64,000 nucleotides of DNA, from positions 617,957 through 681,956 of the forward strand of contig NZ_VRYZ01000002.1 of the NCBI RefSeq assembly GCF_008064635.1. The letters are read 5' to 3'. Under the pieces are notes generated by a model, which saw nothing but the letters and a program-made list of their open reading frames with translations, had not been told where the DNA came from and searched no databases. The first letter of the stretch is position 1. Each line of letters starts with the position of its first letter. Positions 45,316-53,430 of this stretch are shown piece by piece. The position numbers were made by a program, and so were the translations under genes. This stretch comes from Parahaliea aestuarii (lineage in GTDB: Bacteria > Pseudomonadota > Gammaproteobacteria > Pseudomonadales > Halieaceae).

Positions 45316-45423
45316 ATACCGGTACACACCCGGGTGAACCAGTATGCGCTGGAGGATCTGGCTGCTGCGCTGGAATACCTGCACCACGGTCGTTTCAGCG
45401 GTGCAGCTGTGGTTGTACCCTGA
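45316..45423 (+). pseudogene. Remnant: C-terminus of a zinc-type (MDR) alcohol dehydrogenase
   Basis: Translating the plus strand gives IPVHTRVNQYALEDLAAALE followed by YLHHGRFSGAAVVVP and a stop at 45421-45423. This is the characteristic last helix and strand of medium-chain dehydrogenase/quinone reductases (xxHTxVxxYxLEDxNxALxxLxxGRxxGAAVLVP). A stop codon in frame just upstream (45283) and no homology before it show only the tail remains. It lies in the gap between the phosphate cotransporter and beta-CASP genes, on the opposite strand. Confidence 0.72.
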
Positions 45424-45443
45424 AAGAGGCCCGTCGCCCGACC

Positions 45444-46862
45444 CTAGAAGTCAATGGTCTCACCAAGGTGCGGAATACGGGCCTTCCATCCAAGCCGGCT
45501 GAGCGCCTCGGACAGCGCCTGCTTGGCGTCCTGCTCACCGTGAACAAGGAACAAGCGCGGCTTTACACCTTGGAAATGCCCCAGCCAGTCGATCAGCTGG
45601 CTCTGGCTGGCGTGGGCGGAAAACCCTCCCAGGGTATGAATCGCCGCGCGCACGGTAATCCTCTCCCCACCGATAGCGAAATACTCGGCGCCATCCACCA
45701 GTGCACGCCCGGGAGTACCAATTGCCTGAAAACCGACAAAGATGACATGGGACCTCTGGCGCCACAGATTGTGCTTCAAGTGGTGGCGAATACGGCCGCC
45801 ATTACACATGCCGCTGCCGGCGATAATAATTGCGCCGCTGTCCAGTTTATTGAGCGCCATGGATTCCTCGGTGGTCGTCGAGTAGCGCAGTGTCGGCAGA
45901 AAAGTGTGCAGGCTTTTCTGACTGGCCCGTAGCGCCGGGGCTGTGGAATCAATGGCCGCCCTGTCGTCGTCGTTATACACACTCTGGTAGCGATGATAGA
46001 TTTCCGTCACGGCAATGGCCATCGGGCTATCCAGGTAGATCATCTGGTGGCGCAACTTCCCCTGCTGGTACAGCTCTCCGAGGCGAAAAATAATCTCCTG
46101 GGTTCTGCCAACGGCAAAAGACGGGATCAGAATATTGCCGCCGTTTTCCGAAGCCGCTTCAATAACCTGCTCAAACTCCAGCAGGGTATCAGCCATCGAG
46201 CGGTGCTCCCGATCGCCGTAGGTCGACTCCAGCAGCAGTACATCGGCGCTTTCGACAACTTCCGGATCGCGCAGCAACGCCGCCTGGGAGTTGCCCAGAT
46301 CGCCGGAAAACACCAGCTTCTTCTCTACCCCGCCCTCGTTGATAAACAACTCCACAATGGCCGACCCGAGAATGTGCCCGGCATCGACAAAACGCACCTC
46401 GACGCCATCGGCAATCGTGATGCGCTGGTGATATTTCAACCCCTGGCAAAAGCCCAGGGTTTCTTCCACATCCTCGAGGCGATACAGGGGATCAATCTCT
46501 TCCTTTCCCGCGCGACGCCGGCGCTTGTTCTCCCAGGCGACGTCGCGCTCCTGCAGTGAGGCCGCGTCTTTCAGCAGAACCTCAATCAGGTCGCAGGACG
46601 GCCGCGTCATATAGATCGGCCCGCTGTAGCCCTCGCCTACCAGCAGCGGCAGGCGGCCGGAGTGGTCGAGGTGGGCGTGTGACAACACCACCGCATCAAG
46701 GCGTGACGTATTGAACGGCAGCCCCTGCTGGTTGGCCTCCTCCTCTTCGCGCCGGCCCTGAAAAAGACCACAGTCCAGTAACACTGTGCTTTGGTCCGTC
46801 TCGAGCAGGTACATGGAGCCGGTTACACCGGCGACGGCACCGTAGAAAGTCAGTTTAGCCAT
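45444..46862 (-). CDS. Beta-CASP metallo-beta-lactamase-fold RNase-like protein
   Basis: 472 residues from the ATG at 46862 (GGGGAGAGA upstream); the longer frame adds 30 residues with no similarity. Metal site SHAHLDHSG (His62, His64, Asp66, His67), then DAGHILGSA, FSGDLG, the beta-CASP motifs (LLESTYGDREH; IPSFAVGRTQEI; SGMCNGGRIRHHL) and HTLGGFSAHASQ at the end. This is a CPSF-73/RNase J-like exonuclease or endonuclease of RNA without extra domains. Its presence in an operon of sulfur and nucleotide genes suggests supply of mononucleotides from RNA, which is inference. Confidence 0.9.
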   Translation of the reverse strand: MAKLTFYGAVAGVTGSMYLLETDQSTVLLDCGLFQGRREEEEANQQGLPFNTSRLDAVVLSHAHLDHSGRLPLLVGEGYSGPIYMTRPSCDLIEVLLKDAASLQERDVAWENKRRRRAGKEEIDPLYRLEDVEETLGFCQGLKYHQRITIADGVEVRFVDAGHILGSAIVELFINEGGVEKKLVFSGDLGNSQAALLRDPEVVESADVLLLESTYGDREHRSMADTLLEFEQVIEAASENGGNILIPSFAVGRTQEIIFRLGELYQQGKLRHQMIYLDSPMAIAVTEIYHRYQSVYNDDDRAAIDSTAPALRASQKSLHTFLPTLRYSTTTEESMALNKLDSGAIIIAGSGMCNGGRIRHHLKHNLWRQRSHVIFVGFQAIGTPGRALVDGAEYFAIGGERITVRAAIHTLGGFSAHASQSQLIDWLGHFQGVKPRLFLVHGEQDAKQALSEALSRLGWKARIPHLGETIDF

Positions 46863-46929
46863 GGTCTCTCCCCGCGGGTCAGTTCCGTTTTCCAGGATAG
46901 CGGGCCTGGTTTGTATCGAAGACAGCGTT

Positions 46930-47352
46930 CTACAGGAAACGCCGGGCAGCAAACGTACCGATCAGATAGGCCGCTACAATCGTCAGGATGTCGGCATCGA
47001 CAAAGCTCAGCGAGGTCAGCATTGGCCCCGGGCAATAGCCCGCCAGCCCCCACCCCACACCGAAAATCATACCGCCGATGACAATGCGTGGATCCACCTT
47101 TGTCAGGGTCGGCAGTCGGAAGCGATTGTCCAGCAACGGATGCGGCCGTTTCAGAATCAATGGTGTCGCCAGTGCGTTGACCGCCAGGCCACCGCCCATG
47201 ACCAGTGCGAGCGAAGGGTCCCAGGTACCGAAGATATCGAGGAAGTTCACCACCTTGGCCGGGTCGATCATCTGCGCCACGCACAAGCCGAGACCGAACA
47301 GCACCCCCACGAGTAGCGCTGCCAGTGGCTGGGAATAGAACCGCATGGTCAT
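46930..47352 (-). CDS. YeeE/YedE-family transporter, second half (PmpB-like)
   Basis: 140 residues with about four membrane segments and the conserved cysteine motif GYCPGPMLTS. In thiosulfate/persulfide channels of the YeeE family such cysteines pass the sulfane sulfur along the pore. The family is often split in two half-genes, PmpA and PmpB. The ATG overlaps the stop of the other half (ATGA at 47349-47352). Confidence 0.88.
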   Translation of the reverse strand: MTMRFYSQPLAALLVGVLFGLGLCVAQMIDPAKVVNFLDIFGTWDPSLALVMGGGLAVNALATPLILKRPHPLLDNRFRLPTLTKVDPRIVIGGMIFGVGWGLAGYCPGPMLTSLSFVDADILTIVAAYLIGTFAARRFL

Positions 47353-47789
47353 TGCTCTCCCAGTACATGGCGCACCACGAATACCGTGATGGTCGCCGAC
47401 AGCATGAACGTCACCGTCGCCACCAGCGAACGCGGGCTACGGCGTGCCAGCCCGCAGATGCCATGCCCGCTGGTACAGCCAGAGCCCACGGTGGTGCCCA
47501 CCCCTACCAGCAAGCCGGCGAGCACCAGCTGCGGCGTATCCACAACCGCAGCAATATGCCCGACGCCAACCCCCAGGCCCAGCCACTGGTAAAGGAAACC
47601 GCCCAGCACCAAGCCGAGCACAAACGTGACCCGCCAGCCTACATCACCCCGCTGCGGGTCCAGAATACCGCCGGCAATGCCCGAGATGCCGGCGATGCGG
47701 CCATTCAGCGCCAGCAGCAGGGCGGCGGCGAGGCCAATCAACGCCCCACCGAGCAGCGCCGACCAGGGTGTGAAATTGACTATAGTCAT
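47349..47789 (-). CDS. YeeE/YedE-family transporter, first half (PmpA-like)
   Basis: 146 residues from the ATG at 47789 (AAGGAG upstream). Four to five hydrophobic segments and the motif GSGCTSGHGICGLARRS with two cysteines, the hallmark of the YeeE sulfur transporters. It forms a pair with the overlapping downstream gene and follows the OsmC gene by 16 bp. Confidence 0.88.
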   Translation of the reverse strand: MTIVNFTPWSALLGGALIGLAAALLLALNGRIAGISGIAGGILDPQRGDVGWRVTFVLGLVLGGFLYQWLGLGVGVGHIAAVVDTPQLVLAGLLVGVGTTVGSGCTSGHGICGLARRSPRSLVATVTFMLSATITVFVVRHVLGEQ

Positions 47790-47805
47790 ACCGACTCCTT
47801 GTGCA

Positions 47806-48240
47806 TCAGGCCCCGAATATCTCGCTTTGGAGGTGAACTTCACAATTCAGGCTATTGGAAATGAAGCAGGCGGCTTCCGCCTTCTGCAGCAAGCGTTCAG
47901 CCTTCGCGCTGTCCTCTTCCGCGCCCACCGCCAGCCGGGCATCGATGGTCACCCGGGTAAACTTGGTAATACGCTCGACCTTGTCCAGTTCGCCACTGGC
48001 TTCAACCTTGAGCTCCGACCATTCGAGATTGTTCATACCGGCGATGGCGCGGAAGGAGAGCACGAAACAGCTCGCCAATGACGCCATCAACAGGTCCTCC
48101 GGGGACCACTGCTCACCCGAGCCGCCAAACTGGCGCGGCGGCGCGGCGGCCAGTCCGGGCAAACCTTCCGCGGTGATACGCACGGCATCGTCTGGATCCG
48201 CGCTGACTGCAACACTGTAAGTATGTGGAAATTCATCCAT
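47806..48240 (-). CDS. OsmC-family thiol peroxidase-like protein
   Basis: 144 residues from the ATG at 48240 (AGGAG 8 bases upstream). Family pattern GEQWSPEDLLMASLASCFVLSF with peroxidatic-type Cys58, and a partner Cys125 in AEAACFISNSLNCEVH (plus Cys133). OsmC/Ohr proteins reduce organic hydroperoxides and some act on polysulfides or persulfides. Between SulP and YeeE genes, a persulfide-handling role is reasonable. Confidence 0.86.
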   Translation of the reverse strand: MDEFPHTYSVAVSADPDDAVRITAEGLPGLAAAPPRQFGGSGEQWSPEDLLMASLASCFVLSFRAIAGMNNLEWSELKVEASGELDKVERITKFTRVTIDARLAVGAEEDSAKAERLLQKAEAACFISNSLNCEVHLQSEIFGA

Positions 48241-48275
48241 GCCGACTGCTCCTTCGTTCAAGTTGCGGGGTGGGG

Positions 48276-50039
48276 CTACCGTTTCCCGGCGGATGTCGAA
48301 TCACCTGCCGCCGCCGTTGCGCCCCTGTCACTGAGAATAGCAGTCACCGCCTGGTGTTGGGTCAGCCACACCCGGCCGCTCAGTTGCTCCAGAAACCGGG
48401 TCCGTTGCAGGCAGTCCATCACCGGCCCCTTGACCTCTGAGAGATGGAAGCTGATACCGCCATCGGCAAGCTGCTGGCTGATGGATTGCAGGGTCTCCAG
48501 TGCACTGAGATCGATTTCGTTGACGGCGCTGCACATGAGTATCACATGCCTTACCGCCGGCCGTTCTGCCAGCAATGCATAGAGCCGGTCTTCAATATAG
48601 CTGGCATTGGCGAAGTACAGGCTTTCATCGATACGCAGGGAGAGTATGCTGTCGTGCGTCTCTACCTGGTGGCGACTGATATTGCGGAAATGCCCGGTAC
48701 CCGGTACCTCCCCCACCACCGCCATATGCGGTCGCGAAGTTTTGAAAAGGTGCAGCGCCAGCGAAGCCAGCACACCACAGGCGACGCCTGCCTCCACACC
48801 CAGCAGCAGCGTAGCAAGCAGGGTTGCAACAACAGCCACAAACTCCGATCTTTCGTACTGCCAGGTGCGCTTCAGGATCGACAGATCCACCAGCGACAAC
48901 ACAGCGACGATAATCGTGGCGGCGAGCGTCGCCTGCGGGAGATAGGCAAGGTAGGGCGTAAGCAACAGCGCAGTCACGGCGATTCCCACCGCAGTGAACA
49001 TCCCAGCTGCCGGGGTTTCAGCCCCGGCATCAAAATTCACCACCGAGCGGGCGAAGCCGCCGGTTACCGGGTAGCCGCCACTGACCGACGCCGCAATGTT
49101 GGCGGCACCGAGCCCGATCAACTCCTGGTTTGGAGAAATTTTCTGCCGGCGTTTAGCGGCCAGTGTATGTCCCACCGACACAGACTCGACAAACCCGATA
49201 ATGGATATAAACAGCGCGGAAAGTGCCAGCTCCCGCCACGCCGGATGCGCGAGGGATGGTATCGTCAGCGCCGGCAAGCCGCTGGGCACCTCCCCCACCA
49301 GGGCCACACCGCGCTCACCGAGGCCCAGCGCCCAGGCTGCGACACTGGTCGCCACCACCACCAGCACCGGGCCGGTTCTGGCCAGCAATGCCGCCGCGTG
49401 TTCCTGCAATCCAGCGCGGACAAGCAACGGCTGCAGTCCTTTGCGCATCCCGAACAGGAATAACAGCGCCAGCCCCCCTGTCGCCAGCGTTGCGACATTG
49501 GTCCCGGCCAGCTGGCCGGCAAGACTGCCCAGTAGCTGCAGCAAGTTGTCGCCGTGGGCGGGGACGCCGAGAATATGCCGGAGCTGGCTGATGGCGATGA
49601 TCAGTCCCGATGCGGCAATAAAGGCCGTAATTACCGGGTGGGAGAGAAAGTGGGCGAGAAAACCCAATCGCAACACGCCCATCAGCAGCAGGAACAGCCC
49701 GGACAGCAACGCCAGCAACAGTGCTGCCTCGATGTAACCCGCACTGCCCGTGTCAGCCACCTGCCCCACCGCTGTCGCGGTCATCAGCGAAACCACCGCT
49801 ACTGGCCCCACCGACAGACTGCGGCTGCTGCCGAAGATACCGTAGGCCAGTAGCGGCAGCATGCTGGCGTACAGGCCCATTTCCACCGGCAAGCCCGCCA
49901 GCAGGGCATAGGCCAGCGACTGGGGAACCAGCATGATGGTGACGATCACCGCGGCCAGCAGGTCACTCACCAGCAGCCTGCGGTTGTAGGCACGCCCCCA
50001 GGTCAGTATCGGCAGGTAGTGCGCCAGCCTGGACACCAT
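48276..50039 (-). CDS. SulP-family anion transporter with STAS domain
   Basis: 587 residues from the ATG at 50039. The membrane domain has the SulP signature VTIMLVPQSLAYALLAGLPVEMGLY and SVGPVAVVSLMTA. A C-terminal STAS domain spans about 445-560. Probable sulfate, bicarbonate or related anion transport. In a persulfide-oxidation operon it would likely export sulfite or sulfate, or import anions. It starts 9 bp after the dioxygenase-like gene. Confidence 0.92.
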   Translation of the reverse strand: MVSRLAHYLPILTWGRAYNRRLLVSDLLAAVIVTIMLVPQSLAYALLAGLPVEMGLYASMLPLLAYGIFGSSRSLSVGPVAVVSLMTATAVGQVADTGSAGYIEAALLLALLSGLFLLLMGVLRLGFLAHFLSHPVITAFIAASGLIIAISQLRHILGVPAHGDNLLQLLGSLAGQLAGTNVATLATGGLALLFLFGMRKGLQPLLVRAGLQEHAAALLARTGPVLVVVATSVAAWALGLGERGVALVGEVPSGLPALTIPSLAHPAWRELALSALFISIIGFVESVSVGHTLAAKRRQKISPNQELIGLGAANIAASVSGGYPVTGGFARSVVNFDAGAETPAAGMFTAVGIAVTALLLTPYLAYLPQATLAATIIVAVLSLVDLSILKRTWQYERSEFVAVVATLLATLLLGVEAGVACGVLASLALHLFKTSRPHMAVVGEVPGTGHFRNISRHQVETHDSILSLRIDESLYFANASYIEDRLYALLAERPAVRHVILMCSAVNEIDLSALETLQSISQQLADGGISFHLSEVKGPVMDCLQRTRFLEQLSGRVWLTQHQAVTAILSDRGATAAAGDSTSAGKR

Positions 50040-50048
50040 TGCCACCGC

Positions 50049-50942
50049 CTACAGGACGTTGAGCGGTAGTTTGAGATACACGGTATCGTTGCTCTCCGGA
50101 GCCGGCAGGTGCCCGGCGCGCATGTTGACCTGCAGCGATGGCAGGATCAGGCGAGGCATGCCCAGAGTGGCATCGCGCGCCTCGCGCATAGCGACGAAAT
50201 CACCCTCGCTGATCCCGGTGTGTACGTGTATGTTTCCGGCCTTCTCTGCACTGACCGTAGTCTCGTACTCCAGCTCGCGGTCGTTGGGCCTGTAGTCGTG
50301 GCACATGAACAGGCGGGTTTCGCCTGGCAGTGATAGCAGGCGCTGAATCGAGCGGTAGAGTGTGCGCGCATCGCCACCGGGAAAGTCAGCGCGAGCGGTA
50401 CCGCCATCGGGCATGAACAGGGTGTCGCCAACAAAGCAGGCATTTCCCATCACATGGCTCATGCACGCCGGAGTATGGCCGGGCGTATAGAGGGCATGGC
50501 ACACCAGCCCACCCACGGCGTACTGCTCGCCGTCGCGGAACAGGTGGTCGAACTGGGAGCCGTCGCGGGCAAACTCGGTTCCGGCGTTGAAGATCTTGCC
50601 GAATGTTTGCTGCACAGTGGCGATGTGCTCGCCGATCCCGATTTTGCCACCCAGCTGCTCCTGGATATAGGGCGCGGCGGACAGGTGGTCGGCGTGCACG
50701 TGGGTCTCGATCAGCCAGGCCAGCTGCAGCTCGTGCTGGCGGATATAGTCGATAATCCGGTCCGCGCCCTGCAGGCTGAGTCGCCCGGCCGCATAATCGA
50801 TCTCCATTACCGAGTCCACCACCGCACAGGCGCTGGAGACCGGGTCCCTGACCACGTAGGAGAAGGTACTGGTGTCTTCGTCGAAGAAAGGAATGACGTC
50901 CGGCTTGCAGGCAAGATCCACCGCGAAAGGTATGTCGGGCAT
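50049..50942 (-). CDS. Persulfide-dioxygenase-like MBL protein (Blh/ETHE1 group)
   Basis: 297 residues. The metallo-beta-lactamase site is ETHVHADHLSAAPYI (His81, His83, Asp85, His86), followed by YTPGHTPACMSHV, VGDTLFMPDGGTARADFPGGD and the C-terminal CHDYRP. The GTARxDFPGGD block is typical of ETHE1 and Blh-type persulfide dioxygenases, which oxidise glutathione persulfide to sulfite with iron. First gene of the minus-strand operon; a sigma-54 promoter lies 87-101 bp upstream. GAGGA precedes the ATG. Confidence 0.9.
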   Translation of the reverse strand: MPDIPFAVDLACKPDVIPFFDEDTSTFSYVVRDPVSSACAVVDSVMEIDYAAGRLSLQGADRIIDYIRQHELQLAWLIETHVHADHLSAAPYIQEQLGGKIGIGEHIATVQQTFGKIFNAGTEFARDGSQFDHLFRDGEQYAVGGLVCHALYTPGHTPACMSHVMGNACFVGDTLFMPDGGTARADFPGGDARTLYRSIQRLLSLPGETRLFMCHDYRPNDRELEYETTVSAEKAGNIHVHTGISEGDFVAMREARDATLGMPRLILPSLQVNMRAGHLPAPESNDTVYLKLPLNVL

Positions 50943-51028
50943 GTTCGTGTCCTCGCTGCTCCGAAGCTGGGTACGTCCCAGCGGACTGCGCCTATGAAAG
51001 CGCTTTCAATGGCTCAGGAACTGTTATA

Positions 51029-51043
51029 GCAAGCCTTGCGCCA
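51029..51043 (-). promoter_or_regulatory. Sigma-54 (-24/-12) promoter of the sulfur operon
   Basis: Read on the minus strand: TGGCGC-AAGGC-TTGC, with GG and GC spaced by 10 bases as sigma-54 requires (consensus TGGCACG-N4-TTGCW). Predicted start about 51017, leaving a leader of about 75 nt before the dioxygenase-like gene. An activator gene of the sigma-54 class is divergent from it. Confidence 0.85.
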
Positions 51044-51154
51044 TAGTGGGCAACAAGAAAATAATTTTCCTAACCATCTGTTTTTCATAGATTTATAGCA
51101 ATGCCGCCAGCGTCTGGATGGGATAGAGACTATTTACAGGGCGGCGTCTCTTGC

Positions 51155-51183
51155 CATAATTGACAGGGAATATGTCAATTATG
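51155..51183. promoter_or_regulatory. Inverted repeat, candidate upstream activating sequence
   Basis: CATAATTGACA (51155-51165) and TGTCAATTATG (51173-51183) are exact complements around a 7-bp spacer. The centre is about 150 bp upstream of the predicted sigma-54 start and 25 bp before the activator's start codon, the expected place for activator binding and for autoregulation of its own gene. Confidence 0.82.
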
Positions 51184-51193
51184 GCGCAAACCT

Positions 51194-52552
51194 GTGAACT
51201 CGTCCCCGCTCAACACCGACCTCGATTTCAGCTCCCTGCTCGAAAGCATAGAGCACCCGGCCATCCTGCTCTCGCCGGACTACGACATTCTCGCCAGCAA
51301 CCTCAGCTACCGGCAGAGCTTCGGCCAGCCCCATCCGGGAGAGCGCTGCTACCAGATCTCACACGGATATGACCGGCCCTGCGACCAGGCAGGTGAAAGT
51401 TGCCCGCTTGCGGCCTGCAAAACCTCCCTGGAAAAAGAGCGTGTACTGCACATCCACAACACGCCCCGGGGGAAGGAACATATCGATGTGGAGATGATGC
51501 CGCTAAAGGATGCAAACGGCGAAGTCCTCTACTTCGTCGAAATACTCAAGCCCGTGAACATCGCCAGCGCGGAGATCCACCGCGAGCGCATGGTCGGCCG
51601 CAGCCCTGCCTTCAACCGGGTAGTGGAACTGATCAACCTCGTCGCACCCCGCGACGCGTCGGTGCTGTTGCTGGGCGAATCCGGCAGCGGCAAGGAGCTG
51701 GCGGCCAACGCTATTCACGAGATGAGCCAGCGGGCCGACCGGAATTTTGTCGTTGTGGAATGTGCCGGCCTGACCGAACCCCTGTTTGAAAGTGAACTGT
51801 TCGGCCACGTCAAAGGCGCCTTCACCGGTGCCACCCACAACAAACCCGGCCTGCTGGAGGAGGCCCATGGCGGCACCCTCTTCCTCGATGAAATCGGCGA
51901 TGTGCCGTTGGGGATGCAGGTAAAATTGCTGCGCCTGCTGGAAACAGGCGCCTATCGCGCCGTCGGTAGCACCCAGCTGAAGCGCGCAGATTTCCGTCTG
52001 GTTTGCGCCACACACAAGGACCTGTCGCAAATGGTAGAGGTCGGAGAATTCCGCAAAGATCTCTACTACCGACTCAACACTTTCCCCATCACCTTGCCGC
52101 CGCTGCGCGAGCGGCCCGACGACATCGCCCTGATCGCCCGCTCGCTGCTGGAAAAGCTCGCGGCCGACAGAACCTACCACCTGACGGACTCCGCCATAAA
52201 GCGCCTGCAGGTTGAGCCGTTTCCGGGGAATTCTCGCGAGCTTCGCAACGTGATGGAACGGGCAATCATCTTCGCCCGCTCCAATGTGATCGATGCGCAG
52301 GTACTGGAGAACTGTTTCGATGTCCGCGCTACCGTTGCAACGGTAGCGGAAGAAGAATGGCTAGACTTGAGAACCCGCGAGCGGCACTACCTCGAGCAAC
52401 TAATGACACATTGCAGCGGCGACAAGGAAAAGGCCGCAGCAATCGCGGGTATCAGTGTGCGTTCACTTTACCGAAAACTGGAGACTCACCGGAAATCCAC
52501 TGTAATGTCAGCCACCAGCCAGGCAACCACGGCAAAGGCTGCCGCATACTGA
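51194..52552 (+). CDS. Sigma-54-dependent activator, FisR-like sulfane-sulfur sensor
   Basis: 452 residues from a GTG at 51194. An N-terminal PAS-like sensor (about 1-115) carries a cysteine cluster Cys52, Cys63, Cys70 and Cys75 ([15 protein letters not shown], then ESCPLAAC). The AAA+ domain has Walker A GESGSGKE (about 160) and the sigma-54 contact loop GAFTGA (208-213), then [10 protein letters not shown] Fis-type helix-turn-helix ends the protein ([19 protein letters not shown]). From memory FisR of Cupriavidus uses Cys53, Cys64 and Cys71 to sense polysulfide, an almost identical spacing. It is divergent from a persulfide-dioxygenase-like gene with a sigma-54 promoter. No strong ribosome site is seen; the start is tentative. 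Confidence 0.92.
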   Translation: MNSSPLNTDLDFSSLLESIEHPAILLSPDYDILASNLSYRQSFGQPHPGERCYQISHGYDRPCDQAGESCPLAACKTSLEKERVLHIHNTPRGKEHIDVEMMPLKDANGEVLYFVEILKPVNIASAEIHRERMVGRSPAFNRVVELINLVAPRDASVLLLGESGSGKELAANAIHEMSQRADRNFVVVECAGLTEPLFESELFGHVKGAFTGATHNKPGLLEEAHGGTLFLDEIGDVPLGMQVKLLRLLETGAYRAVGSTQLKRADFRLVCATHKDLSQMVEVGEFRKDLYYRLNTFPITLPPLRERPDDIALIARSLLEKLAADRTYHLTDSAIKRLQVEPFPGNSRELRNVMERAIIFARSNVIDAQVLENCFDVRATVATVAEEEWLDLRTRERHYLEQLMTHCSGDKEKAAAIAGISVRSLYRKLETHRKSTVMSATSQATTAKAAAY

Positions 52553-52955
52553 TCCAGCGCGGCTGGCCGTTCGCTGCCAACCATTTCGCCAACCACGTTA
52601 CCGCTGATGGTGGAGCCTTAAGCACGAAAGAGACGGGGGAGACTATCAGCAAGGAGGGAAGCGGTAAAAGACCCGTCAATCACTTTGGACGGAGTGGCAT
52701 CGCCCCCTAGAATCACTTAATTCAGAACCTGAAGCTTTTCGACCCCGAGCGTACTGGCGTCCTCGTTCCGAGCTATAACACCTCTGTACCAATAGTTTCT
52801 TCGTTGGCCTCTGCCAGAAAAAGTTCATGTCAATTTTCCAGCGGGAGCAAACAACGCTGGTAAAAATCCGGACTGGTGCTACCTTCCACAAGTCTATTTC
52901 CAACCGAATATCCGCTCTGTAGAGGAGCGACATGCCGCGAAGGGCGGTACTCGCC
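52553..52955. other. Gene-free stretch
   Basis: 403 bp between the activator stop and the GFA-family stop. Open frames crossing it are antisense or out-of-frame extensions with no recognisable motif. No tRNA, strong terminator or long repeat was seen. Confidence 0.5.
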
Positions 52956-53369
52956 TCAGGACGGGTACTCTTCAAAGCAGGTAATGTCGCTGGCATCGCA
53001 GGACCAGCTCGCCCTGGAGCCCTGAAAAATCCGTGCCTGGGGCATAAATGCCGGATCCTCGTCGAGCGAGCCAGCGGGAATGAATACCATACCAGCGGCT
53101 TCGATGGCCAAAGGCATCCGCGAGCCGCATTCGCCGCAAAACGTGTTCGAGAAGCGCTCTGCCTCTGGCAGTGTGTAGCGTTTGAGGGACGCTTCGCCGC
53201 TGTTCCATTGCAGGCTGCCTTGCAGAAACAGGTTGGAGGCATGCCCGGTGCCGGTGGCCTTGCGGCACCGGGAGCAATGGCAATGATAAAAGCGCTCGGG
53301 CTCACCAGTGGCGGTGTAGCGGACGGTGCCGCAGAGGCAGCTGCCGGAAAGGGTATTAACGGTGGTCAT
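52956..53369 (-). CDS. GFA/CENP-V-family zinc protein
   Basis: 137 residues, with the family's cysteine set: GSCLCGTVRY, CHCSRCRKATGTG and FCGECGSRMP. These bind structural and catalytic-site zinc in glutathione-dependent formaldehyde-activating-enzyme homologues. Most members have no proven activity on formaldehyde. Apparently monocistronic. Confidence 0.92.
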   Translation of the reverse strand: MTTVNTLSGSCLCGTVRYTATGEPERFYHCHCSRCRKATGTGHASNLFLQGSLQWNSGEASLKRYTLPEAERFSNTFCGECGSRMPLAIEAAGMVFIPAGSLDEDPAFMPQARIFQGSRASWSCDASDITCFEEYPS

Positions 53370-53430
53370 TTACTTGTCCTATCTATCTCGGGTAAAAACG
53401 GGTCTGTGGTCTGCACAGACATTTCGAATA

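Noticed and set aside
52676..53305. Minus-strand frame of 209 codons overlapping the GFA gene
   Set aside because: Another frame carries the diagnostic GFA cysteine motifs.
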